From NCBI GenBank assembly GCA_947589285.1, contig CANPZV010000012.1, positions 1 to 34,438 on the forward strand: a stretch of DNA of 34,438 bases. The letters run 5' to 3'. The notes under the pieces were generated by a model that saw nothing but the letters and a program-made list of their open reading frames with translations, had not been told where the DNA came from and ran no database searches. Shown here piece by piece: positions 31,854-34,438 of the stretch; position 1 is the first letter of the stretch; each line of letters begins with the position of its first letter. Source of the DNA: an uncultured Clostridia bacterium (GTDB lineage: Bacteria > Bacillota > Clostridia > Christensenellales > Borkfalkiaceae). A program made the position numbers and the translations under genes.

Positions 31854-33020
31854 ATGAATTACCGAGAAGAATCCCTCAAAAAGCATGCCGAGTGGAGGGG
31901 GAAGATCGAGGTCGTCCCCCGCGTGGAGGTGGACACCCGAGAAAAGCTCTCCCTCGCCTATACCCCCGGGGTGGCCGAACCCTGCCTCGCGATCCATGCG
32001 GACGCAGAGAAGAGTTTCGACCTCACGAGGCGGTGGAACACCGTCCCCGTCATCACCGACGGCACCGCCGTTTTGGGCCTCGGCGACATCGGCCCCGAGG
32101 CGGGCATGCCAGTCATGGAGGGGAAGTGCGCCCTCTTCAAGGCCTTCGGCGGCGTGGACGCCTTTCCGCTCTGTATCAGATCCAAGGACCCCGACGAGAT
32201 CGTGAGGACCATCGAACTTCTTGCGGGGTCGTTCGGCGGCGTCAACCTCGAGGACATCTCCGCGCCCCGCTGTTTCGAGATCGAGAGAAGGCTCCGCGAG
32301 GACCTCGATATCCCCGTCTTTCACGACGACCAGCACGGCACGGCGATCGTCGTCTCGGCCGCGCTCATCAACGCGGCGAAGCTCGTTGGGAAGGAAGTTT
32401 CCTCCCTCCGCATCGTCATCAACGGCGCAGGGGCGGCGGGCAGCGCGATCGCAAAATTTCTGCTGAAAACGGGCGTGGGGGAGGTCACCGTCTGCGACAG
32501 AAAGGGGATCCTCTGCAAGGGGGACGGGAGCCTTCCTCCCGCCATGCAGGAGCTGGCAAAGCTCACCAACCGCGAGAGGAGGAGGGGACTGCTCGCGGAC
32601 GCCATGAAGGGGGCGGACGTCTTTATCGGCGTCTCGGGACCCCGCTGTGTGACCAAGGAGATGGTGAGGGAAATGGCGCGCGACGCGATCGTGTTCGCCT
32701 GCGCCAACCCCGAGCCTGAGATCTCCCGCGAGGACGCCATCGAGGCGGGCGCGGCGGTCGTCGGGACGGGTTCCTCCGAAAAACCCAACCAGATCAACAA
32801 TGTATTGGTGTTCCCGGGGCTGTTCCGCGGGGCATTGGACGTGCGCGCGCGGACGATCAACGATGAGATGATGCTCGCGGCCTCCCGCGCCATCGCCGCC
32901 TGTGTGGACGGCCTCGGGCGGGACCATATCCTTCCCTACGCCTACGACCTGCGGGCGCATGCCGCCGTTGCAAAGGCAGTGGCCGAGGCGGCGGTGCTAA
33001 CGGGCGTCAACAAAATATAA
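31854..33020 (+). CDS. NAD(P)-dependent malic enzyme, short form
   Basis: The 388-residue enzyme oxidatively decarboxylates malate to pyruvate and CO2 in the cytoplasm. It has the bacterial short form, about 380-410 residues, without the phosphotransacetylase domain found in long MaeB proteins. The malate-binding half contains Y36 in LAYTPGVAEPC, the catalytic Lys91 in MEGKCALFKAFGGVDAFP, and the metal-binding FHDDQHGTA. The dinucleotide-binding half (about 180-330) starts INGAGAAGSAIAKFLL and continues with FACANPEPEI and the closing VFPGLFRGALD. AAAAGGAGA precedes the ATG and a promoter lies at 31808-31836. The cofactor preference cannot be told from what is visible. Not obviously tied to the sugar genes, though it would feed pyruvate during fermentation. 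Confidence 0.96.
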   Translation: MNYREESLKKHAEWRGKIEVVPRVEVDTREKLSLAYTPGVAEPCLAIHADAEKSFDLTRRWNTVPVITDGTAVLGLGDIGPEAGMPVMEGKCALFKAFGGVDAFPLCIRSKDPDEIVRTIELLAGSFGGVNLEDISAPRCFEIERRLREDLDIPVFHDDQHGTAIVVSAALINAAKLVGKEVSSLRIVINGAGAAGSAIAKFLLKTGVGEVTVCDRKGILCKGDGSLPPAMQELAKLTNRERRRGLLADAMKGADVFIGVSGPRCVTKEMVREMARDAIVFACANPEPEISREDAIEAGAAVVGTGSSEKPNQINNVLVFPGLFRGALDVRARTINDEMMLAASRAIAACVDGLGRDHILPYAYDLRAHAAVAKAVAEAAVLTGVNKI

Positions 33021-33037
33021 TTTCCCCTGCGAAACGA

Positions 33038-33066
33038 TTGACGGAGACGGCAAAAACCGTTAAAAT
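33038..33066 (+). promoter_or_regulatory. Sigma-A promoter of prs
   Basis: TTGACG, 17-nt spacer, TAAAAT. It lies in the 75-nt gap after the malic enzyme gene; no terminator is visible in the gap, so read-through is also possible. Confidence 0.8.
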
Positions 33067-33095
33067 AGAAGAAAAAATAATATAAGGAACGACGC

Positions 33096-34043
33096 ATGAT
33101 AACTCACGGAAACGAAATCAAGCTATTTGCGGGCAATTCCAACCGTCCTTTGGCAGAGAAGATCGCCGAAAAGCTCAACACGAGCCTCGGCGAAGTCGAA
33201 GTCGCCAAGTTCTCGGACGGAGAGACGAGCGTTCACATCGGCGAGACGGTGCGGGGCAGGGACCTGTTCATCATCCAGTCCACTTCCGCTCCCGTCAACG
33301 ACAACCTGATGGAACTGCTCATCATGATCGACGCCGCCAAGCGTGCTTCGGCAGGGCGCGTGACCGCCGTCATTCCCTATTTCGGCTATGCGCGGCAGGA
33401 CAGAAAGGCCCGCTCGCGCGATCCCATCACGGCAAAGCTCATCGCCGACCTTCTCACCTCGGCGGGGGCGGACAGGGTCCTCACCATGGACCTCCACGCC
33501 GCGCAGATCCAAGGCTTTTTCAACATTCCCGTCGATAATCTCCTCGGCGGTCCCACACTCTACAATTACTATGCGGACAAACTCAGCGACGATTTCATCG
33601 TCGTCTCACCCGACATCGGGTCGGTCACCCGCTCGCGAAAGGTCGCCGAACGCCTCGGCGTGCCCCTCGCCATCATCGATAAACGTCGCCCCCGCGCCAA
33701 TGTCATGGAGGTCATGAACATCATCGGAGAGGTCAAGGGGAAGCGATGCCTGCTCGTCGATGACATGATCGACACGGGCGGCACGATCTGCCAGGGCGCG
33801 GACGCCCTCGTCGCCGCGGGCGCGAAGGAGATCAAGGCATGCTGTACGCACGCCGTCCTGTCAGGCCCCGCCCTTGAGCTGTTGGAAAAGTCGGCCATCA
33901 ACGAACTTGTCATGCTTGACACCATCTATCTCCCCCCCGAGATGCGCCTGAAAAAGATGAAGATCCTCTCCACGGCGGAAATTTGGGCGGCGGCGATCGA
34001 AAACGTCTACCTCGACAGGCCGATGAGCAAGATTTACGATTAA
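33096..34043 (+). CDS. prs: Ribose-phosphate pyrophosphokinase (PRPP synthetase)
   Basis: The 315-residue enzyme makes PRPP from ribose 5-phosphate and ATP, for nucleotide, His, Trp and NAD synthesis. Length and motifs fit the class I bacterial enzyme: [17 protein letters not shown], the ATP/Mg loop [21 protein letters not shown], metal-binding [12 protein letters not shown], and the PRPP loop [14 protein letters not shown] with the following [10 protein letters not shown]. The ATG at 33096 has TAAGGAAC upstream; an in-frame TTG or GTG earlier has no support. In many Bacillota prs follows glmU, but here it follows malic enzyme with its own promoter. A repeat cluster begins 8 nt after the stop codon. 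Confidence 0.98.
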   Translation: MITHGNEIKLFAGNSNRPLAEKIAEKLNTSLGEVEVAKFSDGETSVHIGETVRGRDLFIIQSTSAPVNDNLMELLIMIDAAKRASAGRVTAVIPYFGYARQDRKARSRDPITAKLIADLLTSAGADRVLTMDLHAAQIQGFFNIPVDNLLGGPTLYNYYADKLSDDFIVVSPDIGSVTRSRKVAERLGVPLAIIDKRRPRANVMEVMNIIGEVKGKRCLLVDDMIDTGGTICQGADALVAAGAKEIKACCTHAVLSGPALELLEKSAINELVMLDTIYLPPEMRLKKMKILSTAEIWAAAIENVYLDRPMSKIYD

Positions 34044-34438
34044 AGAGTATTTCGAACATTTCTTTGCTTGTCCACCCCTTGCCCACCCCTTGAGGGGTGG
34101 GTGGCTCGCCGCTTTGCGGCGAGACGGAAGGGGTGTCCTTCGGAAAGAAATGTTCGAGGGGTCGGCGTTGTGCATTCCACGGCTTTGTCACCCCACGAAC
34201 TTTCGTACCTTGAAAGTCATTGTGGTTCCCGTAGGGTACCGAATGGGGTCGCCCACGGCGGAAGTGAATTCCGCCTAAGGCAAGGGATTTTGGAATGTTT
34301 CGAACATTTCTTTGCTCGCCCCGCCACTTTCTCGCCCCCTCCATGGGGGTGCCGCGGCGCATGCCCCCTCCGTGGGGGTGCCGCGGCGCAATTCTGCTCA
34401 ACAGTGCGGCGCACTGTGAGCTGCGCCGCGGCAGGAGG
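34044..34438. repeat. Intergenic repeat mosaic cluster 5
   Basis: No gene is supported. A unit bounded by 14-bp perfect inverted repeats spans 34052-34157. A third copy of the boundary sequence is at 34298-34316. A 29-nt tandem repeat with a CCCCTCC/GGGGG stem and GCCGCGGCGCA tail is at 34334-34391, one copy of which also occurs near 28739. The window ends within the cluster. Confidence 0.75.
34052..34157. repeat. Short element with 14-bp terminal inverted repeats
   Basis: TCGAACATTTCTTT (34052-34065) and AAAGAAATGTTCGA (34144-34157) are exact inverse complements. The interior contains the CCACCCCTTGAGGGGTGG stem and GAGACGGAAGGGGTGTC, both also found together at 4773-4826, there without these ends. 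No transposase is present. Confidence 0.6.

Overview
The window looks like a chromosomal segment of a GC-rich Bacillota (Firmicutes), most probably an uncultured gut-type Clostridia. The signs are near-consensus sigma-A promoters, AGGAGG-type ribosome sites, RNase Y, a YitT/DUF2179 membrane protein, a LytTR two-component pair and several lipoproteins with classic lipoboxes. This placement is an inference from gene families and style, not a phylogeny. No rRNA, tRNA, CRISPR array, IS transposase or phage module was seen.

Layout. (1) 1-651: terminator and mosaic of short repeats. (2) 652-4275, minus: a large unrecognised lipoprotein with an internally duplicated module. (3) 4276-5294: promoter, repeat mosaic, large palindrome. 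(4) 5199-5808: island with two small ORFs, then a secreted-type beta-rich protein (5873-7687) that seems to have lost its signal peptide. (5) 7750-11731: divergent AraC-family regulator and lipoprotein GH127 beta-L-arabinofuranosidase sharing one compact promoter region. (6) 11934-13553: RNase Y. (7) 13554-14172: decayed gene remnants. (8) 14173-15485: divergent YiiX-like papain-fold protein and a Cys-rich repeat protein. (9) 15486-17069: repeats, then a YitT-family protein. (10) 17201-19229: LytTR response regulator and GHKL histidine kinase. (11) 19304-24901 and 24938-25900: a probable operon of GH3 glycosidase, GPH-type sugar symporter, family 2 glycosyltransferase and ROK kinase, preceded by two promoters that each carry the same upstream 16-mer. 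(12) 26037-31737: two paralogous GH51 arabinofuranosidase lipoproteins separated by about 1 kb of repeats. (13) 31854-34043: malic enzyme and PRPP synthetase, then more repeats.

How the genes fit together. The coherent theme is use of arabinose-containing plant polysaccharide. GH127 and two GH51 enzymes sit on the outer face of the membrane as lipoproteins and would remove beta- and alpha-L-arabinofuranosyl groups. The GPH symporter would import released sugars or short glycosides. The cytoplasmic GH3 enzyme would cleave them, and the ROK kinase would phosphorylate a hexose. The AraC regulator and perhaps the LytTR pair are the local control elements. RNase Y, malic enzyme and PRPP synthetase are housekeeping genes. 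The intergenic regions are unusually rich in modular short repeats; open frames across them appear to be translation artefacts.
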